In this document: piece after piece, positions 36,961 through 59,968 of the stretch
Numbering within the stretch: position 1 is the first letter of the stretch
Layout of the letters: every line of letters starts with the position of its first letter
Assembly: GCA_958510875.1 (NCBI GenBank)
Contig: OY294069.1
Coordinates: forward strand, 310,001 to 374,000
Origin: Endomychus coccineus
Taxonomy: Eukaryota; Arthropoda; Insecta; Coleoptera; Endomychidae
Length of the DNA: 64,000 nt
Direction of reading: 5' to 3'
Made by a program: the position numbers and the translations under genes
The notes under the pieces: generated by a model
Seen by the model: the letters and a program-made list of their open reading frames with translations, nothing else
Databases searched by the model: none
Told to the model about the DNA's origin: nothing

Positions 36961-39870
36961 AATGCTCCGGACTTGTCCGCCACCGTTTTGATTGATTGAT
37001 TTATTAATAGGTCCAACAAACAATTTAAATTTTAATTATATTCCGCGCTCATTACCTGCATCACCCTCTTCGCCGTCGTTTGCCAGATTTGGAGCTACTG
37101 CCTACTATATTACTTTATTACCTTATTACTTTATTAGTTTATATACGCTATTTTTCAGCTGTATTAATTACACAGGTCAACAAAAAAAATATTTTTTTTT
37201 GGGTTTCTGTTCTCTTGTTTAAATTCTGATTCTAGACATTGAAAAACCCTTAAATATTAATATTTAGTTCATAAAGTTTGCTTTGGTGTGATTTACGACG
37301 ATAAGTGTGATTGAAAAAATACTTAAAGCTTTAAGTTATGGGCTGCAGAATGTCTCATAAACTTCATATGCTACATTCTCATCTGAACGAATTTAAAGAC
37401 AACATGAGGGCCTACTCCGAGGAACAAGGATAACGTTTTCACCAAGACGTGATGGACTTTGAACGGCGATATGAAGGGCAGTACAACGAGAATATGATGG
37501 GAGATTACATTTGGGGTTTAATACGAGAGAGCTCATACGAGCATAGAAGAAATACGAAAAAAATTCACTTTTAGACATTAATTTCTTGTTATTTTACATC
37601 TATATGTTATTGTTTATCACAAATCTTGAATAAAAAAGACTCTTGTATCTGAAAAAATGTGTAGAAAAAATATAAAAAATTGAAAAATTGAAAAATTGTT
37701 ATAGTCTCTACAAAAGCAAACTTTAATCGGAAAATATTTTTTTTTCCTTATTTTTGTCGTAGGAGAAACCAAAATTTAACATGTAGAAGTTAGACCCAAA
37801 AATTGTGTTGACCGGTGTTATTGTTAGTTGGATAATTTTTTTAGTTTCGTTTCGCGTATTTCATTAGTTTTATTAGTTTTATTGAGTAAGCCCCCGTTCC
37901 TCAATAATGATGGAACGCAAAATGATTCAAATTTGAAGTGACGGCAATCGCTTATTTCGCGCGGTTTCTTACTGTTTATGTAATGAGAAAGATTGCCATC
38001 ACGAAATTCGGATACCAGTTGTTGAAAAAATTGAAATCGAAATAACTGAATAACTGAATGGGATGATCATGCTGGTTATATTGTTGGCGACTGGTCATAT
38101 AAACAATCAATTCAATTCAATATAAACATTTGTTATCTTTAGATGGCGAGTTCGCTGGTCTTGTTGAATTGCATTGCGTTAGTCAATTATTCCTATTATT
38201 TATTTAGGGTACATACGGATAACAACGAAAATATTGACTAGGACACTGAACATATTAATTGTCATTTACTTTTTTTTGGCAATGTTGATGTGGGGCGTTA
38301 TAGTGTTTTACATCAATACCTAATTTTGGACTGCCTGCACCAAGTGAACCTGCCTCTACCTACATCGTGAGGCAAGATGCGACATTTATTTATTGTTTAG
38401 TCTGTTGTCAGGCTAAAAGCGCATTGCGGCAACTATCAAAACGACAAGAGCCGTCGCGCCGTTTGAGACTATCAGAAGAAAATTAATATTAATAGCGTAG
38501 CCGACGAGTTCGATAAGGTAGGGTTGTGGTTGAGGTATCGTTCAAAATGGGCTACACTGTAGATGTGCCTAAAGCTCTAACAACTGAAACAGTTATGTCG
38601 TATATTGTGATGGGCCGTTGAAGTTCAGTGAAAGCATGCAGCAATGAAATGTATGGGGGTGGTAGACTGCCATATCGCCGTAAGGCAACTGAGTAGGCCA
38701 ATATCGGCCGGGGTACGTCCAGTTTGAAATAAAAATAATGTTCTAACATCCAGATCCAGATAGAAGGTAGCTAAAACACCGACAGACCTAGGTCCAGACA
38801 CTATTGGTAGGATTGAGTTACTAAATATACTTTTTAGTAGTGTTTGATAACGTCATATCGTTGGCAAAATGAGTCACACAATTCTATTTTAATTTAGTGA
38901 TATAAATACAGCTATTTTTCTTTGATATATTTCATGATTGTGTGTGGAGCTATCGAGCCAATCAAATTCGTACGTCAGGTACTCGTAAATCATCTCAAAA
39001 ATTCGAAAATAGCTTAGATGGATTCAGAATGGCTCAATGTTTGTGTAAAACAGGATTTTTTTTCAGAATAATACTGTATTTCCCCTACAGTGTGTGCGCA
39101 GTAAAAACACTTGGATTCATCCTGTCGCAACACATTTTGAACATTTTCATATTTTATGGAAAATTGTTACCTGTAAGAACAAACAAAAGTTGTTCTCAAT
39201 ACATTTGAAGAATGTTCAATAGCAACTATTGACTTAATGTCCTGATGGCATTATATTTCGAACTTTTAGGAAGATTTTGACATTTCATGTGGTAGAATCA
39301 TTAAATTCTATATAAAATAAAACTGCATAGGTGAAATTGTAGGATAGGCGTGAATTATTTTAATCAAGTGAAAGGCTTACCTTTTAATTACCATATTCTT
39401 CGAGGATTGAAATGACACTGGATGTTATCGACAAATAAATACAACAATCAGAAGATATATTGTTGTTTATTCAATGAAGTGTGAGTGAACGTCCTACTTT
39501 AATTTTTCGTAGCGATACTGCATATTGTTGTTGTTGTGACGCGCTAAACACTTTTTTTTTCTTATTGAATGAAATATGAATAAAGTGTACTGACTGATTG
39601 CTTGTGCACCCGTCGATTGCGCAGATTTGTTTATACTAAATAATTTGTTAGAGAACGCATATTAGTAGGTAGGAGGTACGGTTGCTGTTTGAACTTTCTA
39701 AATAATTCGCGACAAGCTTCTCGTTGACTATGGCTATGTAACTGACTAGTGAAAAACTCTCCCACCATCCTGTTGAAGAATCATTACGTACCTTTAAGCA
39801 TTCATAATTACCTACGTTATATCACACATTATTTCGTCCTAAGTCTTTTGCCGCACGTGTTACAGTAATA
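36961..39870. other. Gene-poor AT-rich spacer
   Basis: No exon or family match found. Small features only: AAAAATTG repeated three times near 37680, and a short imperfect inverted repeat (TGACGGCAATC near 37940 with GATTGCCATCA near 37992). ORFs here are short and lack splice or family support. Confidence 0.45.
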
Positions 39871-41887
39871 TACAGGATGTCCTCGAACTGCGTGGCCAAA
39901 ATAAAACCGAAGATTCTTTGATTCGAAAAAAAGTTGATGAGTCTTTATACTTTTGCCTCAAGTGTCTTGTTTAGCCGGTAGAGGGCTTCAAAATTGCAAA
40001 AATAATTTTGTTTTTTCGGTATAACTTGAGAACGTGATGAAGAACTTTTACAATATTCAGCAGGTGAGTTACTGTCAATAATGGCCATTTTTGCACAGAG
40101 CCTTAGAGGACATAGAAATGGCTCAAACTTGAGGATGTAACGGGAAAAGTGTTCAGAACTTTTTTGTGGTCAATGTAACTCACTCGATATTATTTATGTA
40201 GATAGCTTATCTAATTTGAAAACTTTTCTTACTCTTAGAAAATTTTGATAAAATCAACGGATTAGCTTGAAAAAATTAATTTTCGAGTCTCTGCAATTTT
40301 GGCTTACTAATTTTACTTGATTAAAATACCTTGATTAAAATACCTTGCTTTTCTAATGTCATTTTGGCATTTGAAGAATTTATTCTCAAAACAGTCAGTT
40401 TTTACTTTGCTTTCCGTAAAAATTTTATAAAATTATGGCTCAAAATTTCACTAACACTGAAATGGTTGATATGTTATTGATTTATGGACTTTGTCGTTGC
40501 AATGGCCGGAGAAGGGAAAGATGTCCGCCTCGCAGAATTCCAAATCGGCAAACCTTCGCGAAACTGGCAAATTTGAAGCAAATCGCAGAGAAACTGGACG
40601 CAGACGGACAAGAAGGACGTTAGAGCTCGAAGAAGCGATACTGGAAGCGGTTGAAACTGAACCTGGGATAAGCACACTACGTTTGGGACTTCGTATTGGA
40701 GCCTCAAAATCATTAGTTCATAATGTACTGAAAGAAGAACTGTTGTATCCCTATCATATTAAAACAGTTCAAGACTTATTGCCCATGGATCCAGGTCATC
40801 GGCTAGATTTCTATCGGCTTATTGTCCAAAGACAAAACGCAAACCCCAATTTTTGTAGAAGAATTCTGTTCTGATGTGGTCTTTTTAACCTCCATAATGA
40901 ACATTTCTATGCTGATGAAAATCCTCATGAAACGGAAGTTACATATTTTCAGAATCAAACTAAAATCAATGTTTGGGTTGGAATTGTGGATAACTTTATT
41001 ATTGGCCCTACCGTTATACCCGATCGATTGAACGGGGAGAACTTCTTGAACTTTTTGGAACAAAGGCTACTTGAACTGTTGGAAGACTTGCCCTTACACA
41101 TTCGTCGTGGCCTGGTTTATCCATGATGGTGCACCTCCTCATTTCACATTAGCTGTGAGGCGACATTTGAATGCGGAATATCCAGATCGCTGGATAGGTA
41201 GAGGACACGATGCACCAGTGAACTGGCCGGCCCGCTTCCCTGATTTGACGCCCTGCGACTTCTTTCTAAGGAGCGCTTTGAAGTCGAAAGTTTATGCAGC
41301 TACAGTAAACACACGAGAGGAATTGTTGCAACGAATTAATCATGAAGCGGATTTATTGAAGAATGATCCTGAAGTACTAGCCAGAGTTCAATCCAATTTC
41401 TTGAAACGAATTAATTTGTGTATTCAGGAAAATGGGCAACATTTCGAACAATTGATGCCTTAGCGATTTCCCAAAAAGTTTTGTTGTTTCTTTTAATTTA
41501 GCATTTGTTTTTCCTAAATAATCACATCGTTTCCCCATTTCTATTGTTTTTATTATTCGTGTTAGTGAAATTTTGAGCCATAATTTTATAAAATTTTTAC
41601 GGAAAGCAAAGTAAAAACTGACAGTTTTGAGAATAAATTCTCCAAATGCCAAAACGACATTACAAAAACAAAGGCAACTAAGGTATTTTAATCAAGTAAA
41701 ATTAGTAAGCCAAAATTGCAGAGACTCGAAAATTATTTTTTTCAAGCTAATCCGTTGATTTTATCAAAATTTTCTAAGAGTAAGAAAAGTTTTCAAATTA
41801 GATAAGCTATCTACGTAAAAAATATAGAGTGAATTACATCGACCACATAAAAGTTCTGGACACTTTTCCCGTTACATCCTCAAGTAT
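39871..41887 (+). mobile_element. Tc1/mariner-like element (DUF4817-type transposase), disabled, with long inverted repeats
   Basis: Transposase pieces run in shifting frames from ATG at 40435: MAQNFTNTEMVDMLLIYG, PNRQTF, FEANRRETGRRRTRRT, EPGISTLRLGLRIGASKS, LLYPYHIKTVQ, NPNFCRRILF, then TKINVWVGIV, WFIHDGAPPHF, PARFPDLTPCDFF and CIQENGQHFEQL at 41440. The last two catalytic Asp residues (in HDGAPPH and PDLTPCD) remain; the first, expected just after RRILF, is lost to a stop and deletion. Several frameshifts add to this. Long terminal inverted repeats flank it: 40134-40460 matches 41561-41887 reversed, and the repeat runs into the first codons of the gene. The left side continues outwards to about 39871 (TACAGGATGTCC), which the right side lacks. 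Confidence 0.9.
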
Positions 41888-42149
41888 ATTATCTTATAAT
41901 GATGAAATAATGTTGATATCGGTAATGAACTATAAATCTGTTTTAAGTACTTATTGAAAAAAAACAAATGAAAATTCAAAGAATGGTTATCAGTCACTTA
42001 AGAGTGTTTTCATTTGTTTTTCACTATTCAGTACCAGACCTTCTTAGATTATATCAGAAATATATTTTATTCACTGAATTAGACAAAGAAACACTGAATC
42101 GGATTATACTCGGATATACATTAAAAATTGTTAACTAAAAATAATACGT

Positions 42150-42480
42150 ACTTAATATACGTTAATATACTCCAGGATGGATTCCCTCGGACGATCTTAA
42201 GGGAAAAAATGAAACGTGTGGCACTCGGGGACTGCCGCGGTAAAGCTATTGCATAGCACTACGCCACTGGAAAAAGTTGGGCAGAAAAACATCCACTACC
42301 CCTTCAAAATCTTCACGAATTATGAGTAAAAAAATTTGTTGATCGCATAGAACATAGCTTGCTATGAGTAGAAAATGTTTGCAAAAGATGTTTTCTGTAC
42401 GATAAACAGTTCCGGAGATATTTGCAAAAAACGAAATTTTTGTTTCAGTTTCAACACCCTGTATCTCAAAAACTAAGCGT
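42150..42480. repeat. Probable interspersed-repeat fragments
   Basis: A GC-richer block at 42215-42290 (GTGGCACTCGGGGACTGCCG) contrasts with its surroundings and has the feel of a retroelement 3' part. From 42405, CCGGAGATATTTGCAAAA and then AACACCCTGTAT, the reverse of the TACAGGGTGTT start common to mariner-like termini, suggest a solo terminal repeat. Both are judgements from pattern only. Confidence 0.35.
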
Positions 42481-42937
42481 CTGCATATATGTTAATAGGA
42501 ACTCCTCAAAATCAAATTTTCTATCGACTGTTGAACATATAGTGTAGTACCAAAAGACGCCACGTATGGGAAACATAAAAGGCGTCACGTAAGAGTATCA
42601 TCTTGATCTCTATGAAGAGTATTCTGTGACAAGCATAGATAACTCTACTACCGGTAGTAGACAGTTGCTTGCAAACACAATTTTATACGAAAGTTTTAAC
42701 GTTCAGATCTCGATAACGCTTCCGGCTCCGGGATTTTCACGTGGCCTATCGAAATTAAAAGGTTCGAATTGTATAAAAACACAATTGCATGAACGACAGA
42801 CGTCTTATGTAATTAGCTACGAATGCAAACATTTTGACATATGCCTCCAGGAGCTCGCTGCACGTAAGTTAGAGTTTATACATTTTACCTCTATTTTGTT
42901 AATTTGGGGCCGTTTCGAACCCCGTGCGGCCGGCGCC

Positions 42938-43721
42938 AGTTGTAATAAAGTATTTTGGGCTATGGACCGCTAGCTTTTACCCGCTTTCGGTATATTTAAG
43001 TAGCTAGAAAATTCCCTTTCGTACGTGGCACGTCAGTTGCTAGTAGGTGACAGCTCAAAACTGTTTTAATTAAATTTTCCTATTTAATCGACATTTTGGG
43101 GCCCGAGACTATGCTATTTAGTTGGCCCCGTTCATAAACTAACGACATGGAGCGAAAACCGCATGCAAGAAGTCCTCGTTAAGACGTTTTATGTACCGTT
43201 AATTTGCAATTTTCTAACTCGCGAGCTACGCGCTTCTCACGTGAACGTCATTCGATTTATCGAAAATTAACCAATTCCAAACTGTTTTCGACCCAGTTTG
43301 GGGCTATCACGACCTTTTAAAAGGTTCAAAGTTAACATTTCGAAACATTTCGACAATTTTAAGCTCGGCCGAGCTACATGGTAGGCTGAATGGTGGGTGT
43401 CAGGATATTTCGTTAAGCTATTTCCGTTACGGTATTTGTTTTTTGTTTTAAGCTATTTCCTTTACGGTATTTGTGTTTTTTTTTCTTGATTCGGTCGCCG
43501 CGCTGTAAGCCCGCGATAAAAGCTATATGCAATAGCTTATAAAAGATATAAACAAGGATCGGGAAATGCTTCCTACGTGATCTATAGTCATCTAAACAGT
43601 GAACCTTAAAGATCGTGTTTTGTAAATATATTCGAAACGTTTCAAGATCAAATTATAAAATTCAAACCTCCTCAACTAGGTCTGCAATAAAAACTATCAA
43701 TTTATATCAGGAATGTCTACA
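42938..43721 (-). mobile_element. Possible solo or 5' LTR with adjacent primer-binding site
   Basis: On the minus strand a segment starts TGTAGACATTCC at 43721 and ends TTACA at 42941; two bases later comes TGGCGCCGGCCGCACGGGG, which is complementary to a plausible tRNA 3' end (T-loop TTCGAA, then CCA). TG..CA ends plus a TGGCGCC site fit a 781-bp LTR. The block is GC-richer than its flanks and holds a 30-bp direct repeat at 43413/43449 (AAGCTATTTCC.TTACGGTATT). I find no second LTR and no gag or pol, so the call is tentative. Confidence 0.38.
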
Positions 43722-44990
43722 ATCAAGGGGGGGTGGGGGTTGTTTTTATACGTGTTTTCCCCATTATTTTGCCAGCAATCTCGAAATTTGAACTTTTCTT
43801 GATAAAGCGTAGCCGTTTTGTTTCGATTCGACGTACAATTTTCGAGTAAAATCGAATTGAGAATTATCTCCCAAAATATTGATTTACCTATTTTTTTTTC
43901 CGGAACGTGATGATTTCTTGCAATGGAATTCATTGTACGGACTGATATTATTAAATGATATTTTGGTGCAGTATTGACCAAATGGAAATTTCATCATGGG
44001 CGTTCTTTTTACGTCATATCTTTTAACGACTGAAATTTTTCAATAATGTGATTCCTTAATATGACTCCCTGACTAAATATACACAAGAAAGATAGTTCTC
44101 CTGATTTGCGGTAGAGCTCACCGAACGCGGTAAAAGATCTGTATTTAACTTAATAATTAAGTAGCGTTCTTAATTTACCAATTGTTTCTGCGAAACGATA
44201 TTATATTCAACTGTTAAATTTAGCATACTTGTCTTACATCGTAACTGTGTACGTACAGTTCAATGAGATCTTCAAATACCAGTTTGGCTTTAGGATAATC
44301 TGATGGTCATGTTTATGCATTCCACCTCATCTAGAAGCAGTGTAAAGTACAAGGCATACACGGATGTGAGTAACCTTACATATGTAGACAGTGATCATCT
44401 TATATTGGTTAGACAACAAAAAATATTATACGGACCCTTAATTTCATATTTATGACATTTCATAAGGTGTAACAGGACATGTTTGAAGGAAACCTTACAA
44501 TGCAAATGGTAATGTTGATTTGTTTTCAGAGAACTGATGCGGACGTCGCTTCGCCCTTAACATTCAACAACAAAGGATAACTTCTAATTAGAATTTCTGG
44601 AAAGTAAAACTACCTTGGATATATACATTATTGAGTTCTTATTTGATTTGTTTTAATTGAAATTTAAAGAGAAATTACGTTTTCTAGAAAGAAATTCTGA
44701 GCTGGAGTTTTATATATTATACTGCTTATGATAATGGAAGGAATGGATTATTTTATCATTTATTTATTATGAATTGTACTTAGTGGTATAAATAAATCTG
44801 TTCTGTACAGTAATTTATTGTTCAATATTCAAGTTCAGCAATATGAACATAATTTAAAAAATAAATGATGCTTTGGTAATCATGAGGCTGGAAAATACGT
44901 ACACCCGAGGCTAAGAGGACGTATGACATCTATTTATCAAGTAAATATCGGTTAAGATTTATATGTTTACGTTTAAAATTTATAAGACTA
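43722..44990. other. Spacer with a G-run
   Basis: Contains a poly-G stretch (GGGGGGGTGGGGG) near 43727 and otherwise AT-rich sequence with no gene recognised. Confidence 0.4.
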
Positions 44991-45763
44991 ATAATGTTCA
45001 TTGATTCAAATAATTTACTGTTCAACGTCTTCTTAATATCAAAGAAGTCAATAATAATCCTTACCTAATAAACATTAGTTCTAGTAAGTTAATTCCACTT
45101 TATTTAGAATCAAAACCCAATTCAGAATACCCCAGATATGAGAAAAAAACTGGTTGACCTTTTTTACATGATTATTACCACTGTAATGTTTACTTGATTC
45201 AAATAATTTGCTGTACAAAGTTTTCTTAATATCAAAGAAGTCAAGAATAATCCTTCCTAATAAACATTAATTCTAGTAAGTTAATTCCATTATATTTAGG
45301 ATCAAAACCCAATTCAAAATAACCCAGATGTGAGAAAAAAAAACTGGTTGACCTTTTTTACATGATTATTACCACTGTAATGTTTACTTGATTCAAATAA
45401 TTTGCTGTACAAAGTTTTCTTAATATCAAAGAAGTCAAGAATAATCCTTCCTAATAAACATTAATTCTAGTAAGTTAATTCCATTATATTTAGGATCAAA
45501 ACCCAATTCAAAATAACCCAGATGTGAGAAAAAAAACTGGTTGACCTTTTTTACATGATTATTACCACTGTAATGTTCACTTGATTCAAATAATTTGCTG
45601 TACAAAGTTTTCTTAATATCAAAGAAGTCAAGAATAATCCTTCCTAATAAACATTAATTCTAGTAAGTTAATTCCATTATATTAAGGATCAAAACCCAAT
45701 TCAAAATAACCCAGATGTGAGAAAAAAAACTGGTTGACCTTTTTCACATGATTATTACCAGTA
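44991..45763. repeat. 193-bp tandem repeat, four units
   Basis: Units start with TTGATTCAAATAATTT at 45001, 45194, 45388 and 45581, giving periods of 193, 194 and 193 bp. Units 2-4 are nearly identical; unit 1 differs at many positions, and unit 4 ends early near 45763. No ORF. Minisatellite or short satellite patch, homogenised recently in units 2-4. Confidence 0.95.
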
Positions 45764-48700
45764 ATCGTAGTTTGAAAAATGTACAATACAGAGGCAGACA
45801 TTTATCTTAGATTTTTTCTCTTGAGAAATTATTATTAGCATTAGTTACCTTGATACGCAACATATTATATAACGCAAATAATATTTTGTTACCAAGTCCA
45901 CTGAATCCGGTAAGTATTTATTATTGAAGGGTAAGATGGCCAAATATTTAATCTCAATACCAAAGCTTCAGAATAATTTTGTTAAATCTTAAGCATTGAA
46001 CTCAATAGTATAAAAACATGTTTTCATAGGAAATTAGTAACAAGTTATTGTCAATGTCATGGAAACCAATTATTTTCAGGACAATGAAGTGGAGAAAAAA
46101 ATGTCATGCTTGCAGCTCTGTAATCATCATTATGAATATAATATGTAGGTACCTATAGTAAGTTTGAAGCTTGGAGCTAGCTACTCATTTATGACGCATA
46201 ATAAATATTGTTTTATGAAAAAATACATGAAACAGATAATGATTCCTAGTATGAGTGAGAATTTAGGGATTAGGATAGACATCAATACTTCAACATCCCA
46301 ATCCTTCAGTAACACCAGGATCCTTTATTGGTTGTATGCTGCTGTGATTGTCATATTATTTTTGAGTATTAATAAACTAAAACTATTTACATTCGTGTAA
46401 TATGAATTGTCTAGCTATGCAACAATATTATAGGCATCTACTTTGATATCTATATATCTTCGGAATCTTATTTTTATGGTGGTGTTAAATAATTTGAAAG
46501 CTTTTAATAGTCACTTTTCATACATATTATCAGACATTGCTTTGATGAAAAGAGTTATTCTATTGATATTTATATCGAAATTGGTCAAATAATTCATAAC
46601 CATTTTCAACCATTGAACTAAAGAGAAGTATATAGTTCAATCATACATCTAATAAGACTTATTAGATATTTGAAGGTTGAACTGGTCTTTAATTATTGAT
46701 AAATAATCACAATTATCCACTAAAAATACTATGAAAGTACTGAGGAATTTTCAGCTACCCAGTAGCCATCATCAAAGTAAACAACAAGTTAAAAATAGTG
46801 CTATGATATATCCACAGTGTGAACTATTTTATCGTCTTTATTTTTTAGAAATACTACACTGACTAATATACTGTGAAAGAATTCCAAAATAAACTTTTAT
46901 TATAAAAATTAAAGAAAGCAGTTCATGTTTCGCCACACAGTGGTTTCTTCAGTTGAACAATGATACTTGAACTTACAACGGTATTACTAGCTATTTATGC
47001 ACAAAGAGAAAAAATGATCAAGAGGACTGATTTATAATGATAGGGAATTCAGATTGTTTACAGCTAATTTACGAATTACTAGAATACAGGTTTGTTTACA
47101 TCAAGCTGTAGCAAACAATTAGCTTGCTATAGGTGATTTATGTGCTTACATTTATTAATTTCTGAGTAGTCTAAGTTATATGAAAGTCAACTTTGTTATT
47201 CCGACAACTCCTAAAATGTTCATTCAATCTACTGCAGAAAGACCTACCACTTTGACCTACATAAAAGCTTGGACAAGATCCACAATTTAGCTTATAGACT
47301 CTAGATTTCACTCTTTTTTCTGACTTATCTCATCATCATATCATATCATTTTTCAAATATGTCAGTACTGCTGAAAGATGTAGTTAAATGTTTGATGCTT
47401 CAACAAAACACAGTTAAATGTAATGCTACCATACATACATACTAGTGTAATACGAATTGACTAGCCTTGCAATAGTTATTTACTAATTGCCATTTATGTT
47501 ATAATATTCCATATATCATATGGTTTTTGCGTATATCGGGATTGTTTGGTATAACATTATTGATGGTTATAATTTTGAAGTGTTCGATGATTCTGGAATG
47601 TTGGTAGTGACTGTTCACGTAGAGTATATTTTTAGTCCAGTCAGTATAAATCAAACAAATGGGTCTCCTTGCAAAAGGTCGACTCCTATAATTTTTATAT
47701 ATGGGACTAAGACCTAGTTTGCAGAAGAAGGAAGCCCTGTGCAAAAAGCTTCGACAAATTGATGTAAATATGTTTTGGTATCATCCTGAAAGGACGTGCC
47801 AGGAGATATGAGACCATTATATTGTTAGAGAATGATTTAATTTTGGGTCGTTCTAGAATCTTATGTGTAAATTGACAATTGATAAGAGATTATTTTCGAG
47901 TGTGGTCTGCTCAATATAACAAGAGTATCACATAAAGGTGGCCTCGCTTTCACTGAATTTATCGTCATCTCCGTATTTATTCTTTCTATTGCAGGTATGA
48001 CATAGAATGCAGCAAACTTAATTAAATGGTCTGTACTTCCCTCATCCTCATTTTCTTAGCATATCAGTAGGAACAGTTAACTAACATATTGCAAATAATT
48101 AGAAACAGATAATGGTGTGGAAAGATGTCAAAAAAATATGTAGCAATAAATAATAAGGCCAACGACATATACGAACATGGTTAGTACATATTCCAATATT
48201 TGTGGATGTTGTTAATTTTTGTATTTGTTAGGTGAATTCCAGATTATCATGGCGGAACGAACAAACTTTCATAATTGGTTTCAAAAGTAAGCGCTTCCAA
48301 ATTTAAAACGACCATTCTGTATCACCGAATAATTTATCGAAAAATGAGAAATACTAAAATCATAAAAGCAACATTTGAACAAGTAACATTTTTCTTTTGG
48401 TGCTCATCTTTATAATCATTTGCAACATATTTCCGGTTCCTACGGGTGAAGGAAGTTAGTGATATATGAGTCACAGTTAATTTTCTTCGCATTGCTTTGT
48501 ATATACGTAAACGTGATGAAAATCTAATGCCAGCTTAAGCGAATAGGGGGATGACTGCATTGGGCTTATATACAGAATTTTAAATAACACGCCCCTGTGG
48601 GATTCGATACTCTTACAGTTTTGATAAAATGATCGAACGATGTCCTAGGTTGTGTGTTGGATTCCGATGAAGATAATAGCGTTATAATAGGCAAAATCTA

Positions 48701-49077
48701 AGCATTTTGGGTACCAGATTGATCGACATCGATTAAGGCATGGAGGGTCTGGATGGGAACTTTAAAACTACATCATTGGTTATATGTTATAAGAGATATT
48801 AAAACATATAAATACTTGCCCGCTTGTTAGCAGTCTGACAAAGAATTATAATTAATATAAGCAATCTGTAAGAATGTTGGGAACTAAAATAATAATAATT
48901 GCTTTAAGAACTAACGCAGTTGCGCAGTTAATTATTAACCCCACTTCTTGACCATGTCGCGAACTGCTTACAATCGTTTCATTTTATGAATTAGAAATTA
49001 GTTGTAAAATAAACTTTCTCACGGCAAAGTATATCATGACGCAGAGCTAACACCGACATATTATATCTATTATAATC
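45764..49077. other. Spacer upstream of the carboxylesterase
   Basis: AT-rich and without recognisable genes except the dispersed repeat at 46680-46790. The last few hundred bases should include the esterase promoter, but no unambiguous TATA or initiator can be named. Confidence 0.45.
46680..46790 (+). repeat. Dispersed repeat family, copy 3
   Basis: ATCCACTAAAAATACT, then AAGTACTGAGG and CAGTAGCCATCATCA, in the same order as at 25.9 and 56.3 kb. Confidence 0.7.
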
Positions 49078-59576
<10,499 letters not shown>

Positions 59577-59605
59577 AAACTTGTCTACCTCAGATATTAT
59601 AGTTT

Positions 59606-59611
59606 AATAAA
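59606..59611 (+). terminator. Polyadenylation signal of the carboxylesterase
   Basis: AATAAA, 30 bp after the TGA stop, with T-rich sequence following. Confidence 0.7.
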
Positions 59612-59908
59612 ACTTTTATGAACGATATTTCGTATTTTTATCTATTTGTGGTACAAACATCATGTTCCTTGAAAAACGATATCAACATTTATTAAGTAGC
59701 AACTGAAAATCCCGATATTTATGGTATCAAAGATATTTCAAAGTTAAAGTGGTCTTAGATTAGCTTGCATTGATTATTATTAATTAATGGCTCAAGCAAA
59801 CAAAAATGCATTACGTAAATTCTACAGTGTTAACTAATGTTTGGGTAGAATTTAACATTTCTGAAAACGGTGGTAAAAGTGTACTTCAACTATCAAACAG
59901 GATATTGC

Positions 59909-59914
59909 TTTATT
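59909..59914 (-). terminator. Polyadenylation signal of the GNAT gene
   Basis: AATAAA on the minus strand, about 55 bp beyond the stop codon of the acetyltransferase. Confidence 0.6.
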
Positions 59915-59968
59915 GGTAAATAGTACGAAATAAAAGATTGACAACATATCTAAATACAAGAATTATTT

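Noticed and set aside
42626..42973. 115-codon open frame
   Set aside because: It overlaps the candidate LTR and primer-binding site and shows no domain or splice signals.
44991..45763. CRISPR-like array
   Set aside because: The units are 193 bp, contiguous and without unique spacers, and the genome is eukaryotic.
47499..47744. Overlapping ORFs on both strands
   Set aside because: Short, no family resemblance and no consistent splice context.
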